Origin: Fen-1254 sp963769605
GTDB taxonomy: Bacteria > Bacteroidota > Ignavibacteria > UBA10030
DNA: 64,000 nt
Reading direction: 5' to 3'
NCBI GenBank assembly: GCA_963769605.1
Contig: CAVYML010000001.1
Span: 248,001-312,000, forward strand
A program made the translations under genes and the position numbers. Each line of letters starts with the position of its first letter. Position 1 is the first letter of the stretch. Below, piece by piece: positions 1 to 9,441 of this stretch. The notes beneath the pieces are model-generated. The model was not told the origin of the DNA, did not search any database, and saw only the letters and a list, made by a program, of their open reading frames with translations.

Positions 1-492
1 CACAATGTCAGCGCCGTTTACCGGACATGCGATGCTGCAGGCGTGATGGGCATTCAATTAATTTACAACAGCACGAAGTTTCCTCGAATCGGGAAAAAAA
101 GTTCTGCAAGCGCGAATAAATGGGTTGAACGCAGGGAATTTCGCGATGTGCAAACATGTTATGAGAAGCTTCATGAAGAAGGATTTGTCGTTTATGCCAC
201 GCATTGTGCGGAGAATGCAGTATCCCTCTATGAAGCCGACTTAACAAAGAAAGTCGCTATCGTTATCGGCAACGAACATGCCGGCGTTTCAGAAGAAGCA
301 GCGCATCGCGCAGACGCTCTTCTTCATATTCCGATGTTCGGCATGATTCAGAGCTTAAATGTCTCCGTTGCTACTGCCGTAATTTTATTTGAAGCCGTGC
401 GACAGCGCCTTGCAGCAGGATCTACGGATCAGGTAAAATTTCCGGAAGAGGAACTGCAAAGATTGCTGAAAGAGTGGGCGTTAAAAAGGTAA
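1..492 (+). CDS. trmH: tRNA (guanosine-2'-O-)-methyltransferase, SpoU/TrmH class, 5' end missing
   Basis: The reading frame is open from the first base, so the gene begins before the window; 163 residues are visible. The first 14 residues (HN..AVYRTCDAAG) are SPOUT motif 1. Motif 2, IVIGNEHAGVSEEA, lies near visible residue 90, and motif 3, IPMFGMIQSLNVSVA, near 111-125; the NVSVA part forms the AdoMet-binding trefoil knot. The C-terminal EAVRQR helix is also typical of TrmH, which 2'-O-methylates G18 in tRNA. A GTG-ATG pair at 43-48 gives an apparent start, but motif 1 lies in frame upstream of it, so that start is false. The family assignment is firm; the exact tRNA position methylated is inferred from the family. 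Confidence 0.9.
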   Translation, partial: HNVSAVYRTCDAAGVMGIQLIYNSTKFPRIGKKSSASANKWVERREFRDVQTCYEKLHEEGFVVYATHCAENAVSLYEADLTKKVAIVIGNEHAGVSEEAAHRADALLHIPMFGMIQSLNVSVATAVILFEAVRQRLAAGSTDQVKFPEEELQRLLKEWALKR

Positions 493-540
493 ATGGTCAA
501 AAAAGTTCTTAGTGCGTAGTTCGTCGTGCTGAAGTAAAAA

Positions 541-582
541 GAACCAAGAACCAAGAACCAAGAACCAAGAACTAAGAACTAA
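541..582. repeat. Heptanucleotide tandem array, six copies of GAACC/TAA
   Basis: Four copies of GAACCAA are followed by two of GAACTAA, ending five bases short of the stop codon of the minus-strand deaminase. Plus-strand bases 505-535 just before it (GTTCTTA, GTGCGTA, GTTCGTC, GTGCTGA) look like diverged heptads in the opposite orientation, so the whole 505-582 block can fold on itself. The same heptads recur at 5050-5070 beside the TonB receptor gene. Confidence 0.85.
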
Positions 583-586
583 AATT

Positions 587-1018
587 TCACTTCCCGATAT
601 CTTCCTTCCACAGCTCAGGGTTCTTTGCAATGAATTCTTCCATCAGTTCTATGCATTCGGGTAAATCCAATTCCTCTATGCTGATCCAATGGTCTTTCAT
701 GAAATCCGGACATCCTTTGAATGTCCTCGAATCTCCGACAATAATTTTATCGACGCCGAATTGAACCAATGCTCCGCCGCAGAGGTAGCACGGCATCAGT
801 GTAGTGTACATTGTTGTTCCCTCGTATGAACCGATACGGCCTGCGCTGCGGAGACATTCGATTTCCGCATGTGCGAGCGGATCGTTATTTTGTACGCGCC
901 GGTTACGTCCGCGGCTGATGATTTTACCATCGCGAACCAATACTGCTCCGACGGGAATGCCTCCTTCTGCCGATCCGCGCCGAGCCTCTTCGAGAGCGGC
1001 TTGCATAAACTCATCCAT
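587..1018 (-). CDS. Cytosine deaminase, yeast Fcy1-like type
   Basis: 143 residues of the CDA fold. The zinc ligands and general acid are visible: HAE with His50 and Glu52, and PCYLC with Cys77 and Cys80. The spacing, the segment EGGIPVGAVLV, and the C-terminal W.EDIG end resemble yeast cytosine deaminase (EC 3.5.4.1) more than bacterial TadA or guanine deaminases, so the likely reaction is cytosine to uracil in pyrimidine salvage. Bacterial CodA is an unrelated amidohydrolase, so no gene symbol is given. It stands alone, facing trmH, with a heptamer array just past its stop. A guanine or other nucleobase substrate cannot be excluded from sequence alone. Confidence 0.8.
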   Translation of the reverse strand: MDEFMQAALEEARRGSAEGGIPVGAVLVRDGKIISRGRNRRVQNNDPLAHAEIECLRSAGRIGSYEGTTMYTTLMPCYLCGGALVQFGVDKIIVGDSRTFKGCPDFMKDHWISIEELDLPECIELMEEFIAKNPELWKEDIGK

Positions 1019-1070
1019 AAAATCCTCATTTCTGCCATCTTCGAAATAAGAAAAGAAGAACTCAAAAGCA

Positions 1071-1170
1071 AGAGACGTGGACGAGAACTCATACGCCGAA
1101 AAGGGAAGCTGATCATTCCTTTCAGAATGAAATATGAATTTCCGTAAAACCGGCTTTTCATTCGCTTTTC
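1071..1170 (-). repeat. Copy A of the ~107-bp inverted-end repeat (minus orientation)
   Basis: Read on the minus strand it aligns along its length with the copies at 16809, 19701 and 26125: GAAAAGCCGGTTTT near the start, a central TTCATATTTCAT block, and GAGTTCTCGTCCACGTCTCT at the end. The left inverted end is degraded. It fills most of the gap between the deaminase and the metallophosphoesterase. Confidence 0.75.
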
Positions 1171-1257
1171 AAGGTGTACGATGTTCAATTTGCACTTGAA
1201 TTTTTGATCCTTATGCTCTATCCTGTAAGGAATATATATGTCTTTTAAAGAGATGCT

Positions 1258-2433
1258 ATGACACGAACACAAACATTTATCGTTTTTTTTTCCATCGTAC
1301 TGCTCCTTTACGGGTTGCTGAATACATACGTTTTTCTGCGCGGACTGCATGCAATTCCGCAAACATCGCAGTGGCGGATGTGGTTTACCGTGGTTTTTTG
1401 GTGTATTGCCTCGATGTATCTTGCAGCACGGCTGCTTGAAAAATTTCTGCCCGTGACGGTCGATACGTTTTTAATTTGGGGAGGATCGATCTGGCTCGGA
1501 ACTATGGCGTATTTGATTGTCATACTTCTGAGCATCGATATCCTTCGCCTCTTGAACGCTCTTGTTCCGTTTTTCCCATCGTGGCTTACGGGCAATATAT
1601 CGAAAGCAAAACAAATAACAGCTCTCATTGTCGCCGGCATTACGACTCTCGCTGTCATAGCATCGTGCTTGAATGCAAGCTCACCCAGGGTTCAAAGGCT
1701 CGATCTTACGATTCGGAAAAATTCTCACTTGCATTCGCTCCATATCGCCATGGCATCCGATATTCATCTTGGAACTGTTATCAGCAACAGCCACCTGAAA
1801 AAAATTGTGGATGCGATCAATTCCCTGAACCCGGATATTGTCTTGCTGCCGGGAGATATCGTTGATGAAGATATCGCACCGGTGATACGCCAGAATCTGG
1901 GTGAACAATTGAAACAAATTCATTCGAAATACGGTACGTATGCAGTCACAGGCAATCATGAGTATATCGGCGGAGTGGAGGCGGCCTGTTCCTATTTGAC
2001 CGCTCACGGCATCGTGATGCTCCGCGACACAAGTGTTATCATCGATAATGCCTTTGTTGTCGTTGGAAGAGAAGATGCAAGCCGGAGGCAGTTCGGCGGG
2101 CATCATCGCAAAACATACGAGGAATTGCTGGACGGCATAAAGAGAACATTGCCGATTATATCCATGGATCACCAGCCTATGCACCTGAATGAAGCGGAAC
2201 AGGCGGGAATCGATCTGCAGCTTTCCGGTCACACTCATAACGGCCAGATCTGGCCGTTCAATTACATTTCGCGCGCCGTTTATGAAATGAGCTGGGGATA
2301 TTTAAAAAAAGGGAATACTCAATATTATGTATCATGCGGAGTAGGTACATGGGGGCCGCCGATGCGTTCGGGAAACCGCCCGGAAATTGTCGATCTCCGG
2401 ATAACGTTCGATGAACAAAAGGAAGGGATATGA
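1258..2433 (+). CDS. Membrane-anchored metallophosphoesterase (YaeI/YkuE type)
   Basis: 391 residues. About four hydrophobic segments occupy residues 5-30, 40-60, 72-95 and 118-138, followed by a calcineurin-like phosphoesterase domain. Its metal-binding motifs are all present: DIHLG at 168-172, GDIVDED from 199, GNHE at 232-235, DHQP near 304, and GHTHNGQ from 324. Family members hydrolyse phosphomonoesters, phosphodiesters or UDP-diacylglucosamine-type lipid substrates at the membrane; the substrate here is unknown. The last four bases, ATGA, overlap the start of the next gene, which implies translational coupling. Confidence 0.85.
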   Translation: MTRTQTFIVFFSIVLLLYGLLNTYVFLRGLHAIPQTSQWRMWFTVVFWCIASMYLAARLLEKFLPVTVDTFLIWGGSIWLGTMAYLIVILLSIDILRLLNALVPFFPSWLTGNISKAKQITALIVAGITTLAVIASCLNASSPRVQRLDLTIRKNSHLHSLHIAMASDIHLGTVISNSHLKKIVDAINSLNPDIVLLPGDIVDEDIAPVIRQNLGEQLKQIHSKYGTYAVTGNHEYIGGVEAACSYLTAHGIVMLRDTSVIIDNAFVVVGREDASRRQFGGHHRKTYEELLDGIKRTLPIISMDHQPMHLNEAEQAGIDLQLSGHTHNGQIWPFNYISRAVYEMSWGYLKKGNTQYYVSCGVGTWGPPMRSGNRPEIVDLRITFDEQKEGI

Positions 2434-4910
2434 AGAAATTCATAAAACCGGAATTTGCTCTGGTATTGCTGTGCATTCTCTTTTTTGCTGCCGGGCTGAT
2501 ATCTCTTAATACGATGATCGTCTATAATCCGGACAGCGCACGGTATCTGGTCTGGGCAAATTCACTTGCGAAGTTTTCCGGATACATGGATGCCAGCGGG
2601 CCGGAACTTTCCCGCTATGTCGTACATGCACCGTTGTATTCTATGCTGCTTGCACCCTCACAAATGATTTGTTCCAACAGTATTGCGGCGGGAAAAGTGG
2701 AGACGCTTTTCTTCGGTGTTCTGGCAATCCTCGTCTTATTTTCATGGCTCAAAGAAAAAACATCCGGCTGGTACGCGCTTCTCGGATGTGCGCTCTTTGC
2801 AACAAATCCGATGACATTTTTTTGTTCAACGCAAATTCTCTCGGAGATTCCATTCGTCGTTTGTCTGTTACTGTTTTTTATCGCGGGTGAAAAAATTGTT
2901 CGTGAACCGGATGCGGACATTAGAACAATGCTTGCGTTTATTCTGACCCTCCTTCTCTGTGTGTTCATGCGGGAAATAGGCTTGAGTCTTCTGTTCGCGG
3001 CGGTTCTCTTTTTGATCATACGGAAAAAAAATAAATCCGCCTTGATCGTTTTCGGTGTTACTGCCTTGATTTACATGTTATGGTATATCAGGAACGAAAT
3101 TGTCATCGCTTCAATTGAGCATCCCGCTATGCAAAATTCGCGGGTGTTCGGCGGTCATTTATATACGGCCAACGACGCATCCATGATAACCGAATTCGCC
3201 GTACGTTGTATGAGTAATTTTAAAGTCTATTGCGGAATTTTCTGGAGAGCCGTCTATTTTCCGCAGTATTTCAACGGGTCGAATGCTTTGATCCCGCAAA
3301 GCGATCCCGTTTTTGTTTTTACAAAAAATATCTTTCCGTACATAGGCTATGAACTCGTCTGTTGTACGATCGGTTGTATCATGCTGGGTCTCTGGCGCGC
3401 GGGAAAATCGTTTCATCAATTTACGCTGCTTACACTTGCGTCGATATGTTTTCTGATTCCGATTCTTCTCTATCCCATCAACGACCATCGCTTTTTATTT
3501 CCTTTGTTTGTTCTCCTTCTGATCCTGCTTCTCCTCGGCCTTAAATATTTTATCGACCGGCTTAAAGAAAGTGTCCGCTTCCGGAGATTCGCTGTTCCGG
3601 GATGCGTGTGCCTTGCCATAGGCTGGATTCTTCCCCAGACTGCCTGGATCGAAAGCTATATTTCGATAAATCATTCATTCGGACAATCGCCGAAAACTTT
3701 AAGCGAATGTATCATTCAGCAAAAATATTATCCTGAAGTGTTTTCCAGACCGCTTGGTGTTGCAGGACAGTGGATCGCTTTGCATTCGGATTCATCCGCA
3801 ATAGTTTTGAGCAGATGGAAAGAGCTTACTTTTTCACTGAAGGGGAGAAAGCTGATCGAAACGGATTTCGATATTCTGCCTGATGTTTTTGAGAGATGCA
3901 TAAGAGATTATCATATACAGTATCTGGTATCGGTTATCATGAATGGAGGGGAGGGGGAATTCGACGACCTGATGGCGCAGTCCCGTTCTTCTTGTTTTCG
4001 ACAAATCTATCGCGCAGGAACAGTCGAGGTGTATAAGATCGATGAAAAGAACGGGAAAGAACGAAGCGTTGAATTCGATTCGTCATATTCCGGCGACATG
4101 CGAAAAAGGTTTTCCGATGCGTGCCGAACGATGGAAAAAGATCCGCAGCATGCGTATGACGAAATCAACCGGTTGAAGCAGGAATACGGTCCTTTCGGAT
4201 ATTTTGTGTTTCAATCTGCAGTGGCCAAAGAGTTTTTGGGACAGATGGATTCTGCTGCACATGGCTTCGAAGCTTTTCGATACGTGCAGCAAGCGGGGGT
4301 TTATGTCCATCAAGGATGGTATCATCAGGAAATAATTTCGAGGCTGCAGGCTGCAAGCCTGGCGGCTGCGCCGTATGACAGAGCGAACCGGTACTACATT
4401 GCCGCGATAAATTATTGGGAACTGGGGTACAGGATGCAAGCGCTCAAAACACTGGAACATTCCGTTCGGGAAGATACGACTTTTTTCCCGGCTCGCATTT
4501 TTCAATCGGTGTTTTCTCTGCAAAACGGCGATACACTTGCTGCAAAAGCGTACTTTAAGAAAGCAGCGCCTCTGAATGCGGAAAATGTGCTTATAACGAA
4601 TTTTAGGAGCGTGTGGAATGCTTTCGATTCGCTCCGTGCAGCGCCGGAAAAGAAACTTACAATACGCCTGCATTTGCGGATTGCGTCTGCTTACCGTGCG
4701 ATGGGAATTAATGAAATGGCGATCGATGAATATGGAAAGATTTTAAAAGAAGAAAACGGCAATATCGATGCATTATCCGCGCTGGGAGATATATACGAAA
4801 TGAAACAACGATGGTATTCTGCATATCGATGTTATAGACAATTACTTCTTGCAGAACCAAACAGCATTGCCTGGAAAGGGAAATGTAATGAACTGAAGGA
4901 AAAGTTGTAA
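2430..4910 (+). CDS. GT-C-like polytopic membrane protein with C-terminal TPR domain
   Basis: 826 residues. The first ~420 hold about ten hydrophobic segments, starting with one at 8-30, with an acidic first periplasmic loop (NPDSARYLVWA) as in dolichyl- or undecaprenyl-phosphate-dependent GT-C glycosyltransferases. A soluble linker of ~150 residues follows, and residues ~560-826 look like TPR helices (for example KMLKEENGNIDALSALGDIY-type and YSAYRCYRQLLLAEPN units). It probably transfers a lipid-linked sugar or organises an envelope complex; no specific substrate can be read. The start overlaps the phosphoesterase stop by four bases, so the two are likely one operon. Confidence 0.65.
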   Translation: MKKFIKPEFALVLLCILFFAAGLISLNTMIVYNPDSARYLVWANSLAKFSGYMDASGPELSRYVVHAPLYSMLLAPSQMICSNSIAAGKVETLFFGVLAILVLFSWLKEKTSGWYALLGCALFATNPMTFFCSTQILSEIPFVVCLLLFFIAGEKIVREPDADIRTMLAFILTLLLCVFMREIGLSLLFAAVLFLIIRKKNKSALIVFGVTALIYMLWYIRNEIVIASIEHPAMQNSRVFGGHLYTANDASMITEFAVRCMSNFKVYCGIFWRAVYFPQYFNGSNALIPQSDPVFVFTKNIFPYIGYELVCCTIGCIMLGLWRAGKSFHQFTLLTLASICFLIPILLYPINDHRFLFPLFVLLLILLLLGLKYFIDRLKESVRFRRFAVPGCVCLAIGWILPQTAWIESYISINHSFGQSPKTLSECIIQQKYYPEVFSRPLGVAGQWIALHSDSSAIVLSRWKELTFSLKGRKLIETDFDILPDVFERCIRDYHIQYLVSVIMNGGEGEFDDLMAQSRSSCFRQIYRAGTVEVYKIDEKNGKERSVEFDSSYSGDMRKRFSDACRTMEKDPQHAYDEINRLKQEYGPFGYFVFQSAVAKEFLGQMDSAAHGFEAFRYVQQAGVYVHQGWYHQEIISRLQAASLAAAPYDRANRYYIAAINYWELGYRMQALKTLEHSVREDTTFFPARIFQSVFSLQNGDTLAAKAYFKKAAPLNAENVLITNFRSVWNAFDSLRAAPEKKLTIRLHLRIASAYRAMGINEMAIDEYGKILKEENGNIDALSALGDIYEMKQRWYSAYRCYRQLLLAEPNSIAWKGKCNELKEKL

Positions 4911-5070
4911 ACTGTAAACTGTGAATTGTAAACAGAAGTGTTCGACGTTTATAGTGCTGTCGTGCTGATGTAAAATCAAGGGACCAACAAACATTGAATA
5001 TTGAACCGCAGCACAGCAGTACGTTGAAAAAATAAGAACGACGCACTAAGCACCAAGAACTAAGAACTAA
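4911..5070. repeat. Heptad-rich intergenic block between convergent genes
   Basis: At 4908-4935 GTAAACT-type heptads run out of the previous gene. At 5050-5070 there are GCACCAA, GAACTAA, GAACTAA, the last one covering the TAG stop codon of the TonB receptor gene. The middle contains GTCGTGCTGATGTAAAA, nearly the same as GTCGTGCTGAAGTAAAA at 522-538, so this block and the one near 541 share more than the heptads. Confidence 0.7.
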
Positions 5071-7583
5071 AATTCTATTTCAATTCCCCCGACGGGGAAG
5101 AATGCAAATTGATAGACTGTTTCCTTTGTGCCGTCGCTCCTGTATTCATAATAAAAAACATTCTTGGTGTCGAATACATTCATCAAAGCAATATATACAT
5201 TGATGTTCCAGTTTTGCATATAAAACCTGCTGATCCATTGAATGTCAAGCCTGCTGTAATCGGGGTACCGTACGGAATTAATATTATTCGATGCAACCCA
5301 TACGCCTTCCGACCATTTTATACCGCCCTCCCAAACTTGTTGATTTGTCATAAATGTCTCCGGCGTATAAGGCCCGCCGGTTTGATAACGGTATCGAAAA
5401 CTGATTTCCATTTCATCGGATATGGGCAAAATGCAGCTTGGGTACTTAATGAAAAAAGGCTGTTCGTTGAGCCATGAACGGGCACCTTTTGTAATTTTCC
5501 CGTACACAAGATTTATGATAACCGGATAATCGTACTCAGACGGATAGGTGTTTACAAGCGGAGGGATGCGGGGATCCGTCTCTTCGGTTTTTGAAAGCGA
5601 AATACTTGCCGTGCCGTAATAGTCTGTTGCCTGTTTTTTTTGGAGAAAGAATTCGATTCCATACGATGTTCGTTTGCCGATTGCTGAATTTGTATCCGAC
5701 CAAAACGTAGGGTTTGCAGAATACACGAATTGATCGCTGACACAGAGATCCCAGAATTTTTTATAATAAGCCTCAACACTGAATTTAACGCCTTCATCCA
5801 TGATATGCTGCAGGCCCAGGACAACATGATCCGATTTTGCATTCGCAAGTCCTTTGTTGTAGCCAAGAGAACGATCATCGGCATAATAGGGAAGCGGCTC
5901 CGTTTGGCAGTATTCTCCGGCAGAGAGCGACAGGGTTGTTGTTGGAGGAAGAATATCGTAGGAAATGCTTCCGCGCGGACTCAGTTGTCCCTGCTTTGAG
6001 TATGTAAAATAATCATAGCGGAGGCCGAATGTGATATGGAACTGCGGAGTAATCGTATAATGATCGCCGGCATAAGCGGAATATTTGCTTGCATCGCCGA
6101 ATGATAAATCGTTCTTAATGTACCCGTTGGGAGTAGATGGAGGCGTTGTCCAAATACCGTTATTGCTGAGATCGTACCGGGTTGTTGTTCCGTAAAATGT
6201 CGTCAATCCTTCCCAATGATCGGTTGTCTGAATTTGTGCGCCGAGCGATAGTTCATGCTGGGGATGAATTTTATAATACATGTCGTACTTAAGGGCGATA
6301 AAAGATTCATTGTCATAACTGTAAAAAACCTGATTGCTGTTGAGTGTTGTATAATTTACGACATTGCCGGAGGCGTCATAAACGCGTTTTGTAAAATCAT
6401 CCTGTTCGTTAACGTAATCTTGAGTGCCGACGGTGTACAGAGTCAGAACGGAATAACCGTCCTTGCCCCACAGTTGTTTAATATTCATACCGAGTACATA
6501 TTGTTTACTGTGGTCGTCGATATTATCGATGCTGGTCGAATCCGTGATTCCGGCCATTTGGGCGTTGCCTTCTTTCGGATCGCCTGCAATATAGATTTTG
6601 CTGTCGCCGTATAATCCGCTGATCGATAATTTTGTCGACGGCGACAGATCGTAAACGATTTTTGCCTGCGTATCCCAGTACTTCGGAATAGCGGTGAGCG
6701 AAATTGCCGACATGCCGACAAGTTTATCGACCAATTCAAGCAGACTTTGCCGTGCCGAAAAAATCCATGATCCTTTTCCATCGGCAAGCTTTCCTTCCAT
6801 CAATGTGCCGTAGCCGGCCATATTAAATCCGGTGTTCGATGCAAAATCCTTTTCACGATCGCCTTCGCGAATTGCAATATCCATGACCGAAGACATTTTG
6901 TCCCCGTATTGCACGGGAAAGCCGCCTGCGGAAAATTGGACGTCATCAACCAGATCGATGTTAATCATACTAATGGGACCGGCGGAATTGAATTGATTCG
7001 GATAATGATTGATGGATGGAATTTCCATATAATCCATCACGGTAAGATTTTCGTACGGTGCGCCGCCGCGGACGATTAATTCGTTGACGTTGTCGTTGGA
7101 GCTTGCGATGCCCGGCAAGTTTTGAACCACGCGCTGCACGTCCTGGATGGATCCCGGCTGCCGCTTCACTTCGGCGCGGTCATAGTCGTTTACACTGAGA
7201 GGCGCTATTTCATTCGTGCGGCTGTAATAGGAAGCTTGAACCGTGACGCCGTTTGTCCGGACGGCCTGCTCCGATAGTTTGACGGTTACTTTTGTACTTC
7301 GCCCCGTAGACACCACAACATCGGTCACGATAGTTCCGTCATAACCAATGATCGTTGCCTTAAGACTGTATGTGCCGACCGGGACGTTTTTAATGGAAAA
7401 ATAACCGTTCGTATCTGTCGATGCACCCAATGATTGCAATTCCATGATTTGCACATTAACGGCGGGCAGCGGTTCCTGGGTTCTGCCGTCAATTATTGAA
7501 CCGGCAATTTCACCTTTATATTGCTGTCCAAATAAAGTGGCGCTGCATGCTATGACGATGAAGAAAATAAAAGGAAGCTTCAT
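5067..7583 (-). CDS. TonB-dependent outer-membrane receptor with carboxypeptidase-regulatory-like N-domain
   Basis: 838 residues from the chosen ATG at 7583, where MKLPFIFFIVIACSATLFGQ forms a signal peptide and AAAGGA precedes at normal distance; an ORF extension to 7634 adds 17 unlikely residues. Residues ~22-110 are a CarboxypepD_reg-like beta sandwich (GEIAGSIIDGRTQEPLPAVN). A plug domain follows (RQPGSIQDVQRVVQNLPGI, ELIVRGGAPYENLTVMD), then a long beta-barrel rich in aromatic strands and ending in aromatic/charged IEIEF, typical for BAM recognition. It should import a large or scarce ligand using ExbBD-TonB energy; the ligand is unknown and no SusD partner is adjacent. The stop codon lies inside a heptamer repeat. 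Confidence 0.9.
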   Translation of the reverse strand: MKLPFIFFIVIACSATLFGQQYKGEIAGSIIDGRTQEPLPAVNVQIMELQSLGASTDTNGYFSIKNVPVGTYSLKATIIGYDGTIVTDVVVSTGRSTKVTVKLSEQAVRTNGVTVQASYYSRTNEIAPLSVNDYDRAEVKRQPGSIQDVQRVVQNLPGIASSNDNVNELIVRGGAPYENLTVMDYMEIPSINHYPNQFNSAGPISMINIDLVDDVQFSAGGFPVQYGDKMSSVMDIAIREGDREKDFASNTGFNMAGYGTLMEGKLADGKGSWIFSARQSLLELVDKLVGMSAISLTAIPKYWDTQAKIVYDLSPSTKLSISGLYGDSKIYIAGDPKEGNAQMAGITDSTSIDNIDDHSKQYVLGMNIKQLWGKDGYSVLTLYTVGTQDYVNEQDDFTKRVYDASGNVVNYTTLNSNQVFYSYDNESFIALKYDMYYKIHPQHELSLGAQIQTTDHWEGLTTFYGTTTRYDLSNNGIWTTPPSTPNGYIKNDLSFGDASKYSAYAGDHYTITPQFHITFGLRYDYFTYSKQGQLSPRGSISYDILPPTTTLSLSAGEYCQTEPLPYYADDRSLGYNKGLANAKSDHVVLGLQHIMDEGVKFSVEAYYKKFWDLCVSDQFVYSANPTFWSDTNSAIGKRTSYGIEFFLQKKQATDYYGTASISLSKTEETDPRIPPLVNTYPSEYDYPVIINLVYGKITKGARSWLNEQPFFIKYPSCILPISDEMEISFRYRYQTGGPYTPETFMTNQQVWEGGIKWSEGVWVASNNINSVRYPDYSRLDIQWISRFYMQNWNINVYIALMNVFDTKNVFYYEYRSDGTKETVYQFAFFPVGGIEIEF

Positions 7584-7933
7584 ACGGGTCCTTTGTATAG
7601 ATGTAATGGAATAATAATGCACGGTACGAAGCATTATAAATCAATTCCTTTTGTTTTCGGTAAATGATGGTATTGCAACGGTAATTGACGTTGAAAATAA
7701 TATTATCTTTCAATATAAAAAAATATTTCAACTCAACATATCGTTGAAATCGGAAATTCTTTCCTGTAGCCGCGGCAGCTTGTCCCGTCAATTATTTAAT
7801 GTTACGCAGATGAGAAAAATTAAGTAAATTAAAAGAGCAGAAAGACAAAATGGAAATCTAATAGCGGGAATGAAGTAATATGTCGAAATATGTTTAGTAC
7901 CCGAATGCTGCATCTTAATTCATCTGAAAATAA
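7584..7933. other. Intergenic region between divergent receptor and glycosidase genes
   Basis: 350 AT-rich bases between divergently read genes, so promoters for both are expected here. I see no convincing coding remnant, RNA gene or operator. A 10-mer ATGTTACGCA at 7799-7808 equals the core of the IS4-type inverted repeat found at 21698, but without a partner end. Confidence 0.5.
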
Positions 7934-9382
7934 ATGACACAAAAAGATTCGTCGAAACATATCAGGATCAAAGTGAATACCGATTCGATCCTTCACACAA
8001 TGCGCGGGGGCATCGGGGCGTCGTGGCATGCGATGTCTCAAGAGATTCCGCTCGAAAACGAAAAATACGATTATCCGGTCAGGTACCGGAACCCGCGCGG
8101 CAGTTCGTACGGAGGGATTCCGCCCGTTTCCGAGACGAAAAAGTGGGAACAGATTTGCCGGCACGCATCATGGCTGGGATTAAACTTTATACGTGTCGAG
8201 TTAAGCCAGAGAATGTATGAACCTGAACGCGGTGTTTTTGATTGGAACAACGAAGAAATGCTGGCGCTTTATAAAATTCTTGATTGGTGCGAATCGAATA
8301 ACGCCGATGTGTTTTTGCAGCAGATGTGGGGGCATGTAGAATGGAATGCCTTCTCTGAAGTTCATCCTCTTTTAAGTGCACCGCGTTCGCTTGACGACTT
8401 TGCAGAAGGTATTACAAGACTTCTGAACCGGCTGCTGCGTCAGAAAAAATATAAATGTATCAAATATTTCAGTATCACAAATGAACCTCCCGGAGGCACA
8501 TGGGGATACTGGTGGTCATTCGGTCAGGGTTCCGGAACTATTACACCTGCCTTGAAAAAAGTAAGAGAATACTTAGATGCTGCGGGCATCGAAGTTCCTT
8601 TATCCGGTCCGGATTGGACAAGCCTTCCGCCGTTCGATCAGAAACAAATTGATTTTGATGAGTGTCTTGGAGCTTACGACATCCATTCGTACGGCGGCAT
8701 TGATACGGACGGTGAAAAAATTATCCGGGATTGGGTACGCTGGGCGCATAGCTGTAGGAAGCCGTTTTTTTTGACAGAGTTCGGCAACATGAATCTTGGC
8801 TGGGGAGGAGACAATCCCGGGCCTAAAAGTTTTGAGGCGGCATTGTCGAATGCATCTGATATGATTTGCTGCATCAATCAGGGTGTTGACGGCATGAACC
8901 GCTGGAGTTTTATCAACAGGGGAGATATCGACGGCCAATGGCAGCTGATTCAAACATGGGATCGAAGGAAAAAAAAGTTTCTGAAAAAAATTAAACCTGA
9001 GAATTCGGCTTACTTCAGCTTCGCCGTCATGAGCAGGTACATGGGAAAGTATGCCGCAGTTATTCGGTCATCCGTTAAGCCGGTGCGGCCTGATATCCGG
9101 TCTGCGGCAGTGTTGAATAAAACCGGAGAGTTAAGCGTTTTCCTCCTGAATAAGGGAGGGCTATCCGAACGTGTGTCGATTGATATTAAAGGACATCATG
9201 CGGAAAGCAAATTATATCTCTACCAGGCTTCACAGAAGATCGTTTCCGAAAACGATTTTCGCCTTGAACCGATTGAAATTCAACCGGAAAAAGGGGGCCG
9301 CCGATTTATAACGCTGCCTAAAAAGAGCATCTCAGTTTTGACAAATTATTTTCTCACTTCAAAAGATCCCGGCATAATTTGA
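7934..9382 (+). CDS. Clan GH-A glycoside hydrolase (GH5/GH30-like), no signal peptide
   Basis: 482 residues. A TIM-barrel of ~360 residues carries the two clan GH-A catalytic carboxylates: the acid/base in ITNEPP (Glu184) and the nucleophile in LTEFGN (Glu282). Supporting elements are the WLGLNFIRVELSQR strand 2 segment and DIHSYGG. Residues ~370-475 form a beta-rich tail, as the side beta-sandwich of GH30 enzymes does. It should hydrolyse a beta-glycosidic bond; the precise family and substrate are not settled by motifs. No signal peptide or sorting domain is present, so it is probably cytoplasmic and acts on imported oligosaccharides or glycosides. No clear Shine-Dalgarno precedes the ATG. 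Confidence 0.8.
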   Translation: MTQKDSSKHIRIKVNTDSILHTMRGGIGASWHAMSQEIPLENEKYDYPVRYRNPRGSSYGGIPPVSETKKWEQICRHASWLGLNFIRVELSQRMYEPERGVFDWNNEEMLALYKILDWCESNNADVFLQQMWGHVEWNAFSEVHPLLSAPRSLDDFAEGITRLLNRLLRQKKYKCIKYFSITNEPPGGTWGYWWSFGQGSGTITPALKKVREYLDAAGIEVPLSGPDWTSLPPFDQKQIDFDECLGAYDIHSYGGIDTDGEKIIRDWVRWAHSCRKPFFLTEFGNMNLGWGGDNPGPKSFEAALSNASDMICCINQGVDGMNRWSFINRGDIDGQWQLIQTWDRRKKKFLKKIKPENSAYFSFAVMSRYMGKYAAVIRSSVKPVRPDIRSAAVLNKTGELSVFLLNKGGLSERVSIDIKGHHAESKLYLYQASQKIVSENDFRLEPIEIQPEKGGRRFITLPKKSISVLTNYFLTSKDPGII

Positions 9383-9441
9383 TGATCATCGAAACTCAAC
9401 GTATTTTGAAATAAACGCTTTTTTGTTCCGTTTTTAATTCC

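Noticed and set aside
541..582. CRISPR array
   Set aside because: Repeats are 7 bp with no spacers; no cas genes in the window.
796..1362. 188-codon minus-strand ORF covering the deaminase and repeat A
   Set aside because: It runs in another frame over the well-supported deaminase and a non-coding repeat, with no protein-like pattern.
7799..7808. Solo end of the IS4-type element (ATGTTACGCA)
   Set aside because: Only ten bases match, with no partner end or duplication nearby; chance is likely enough.
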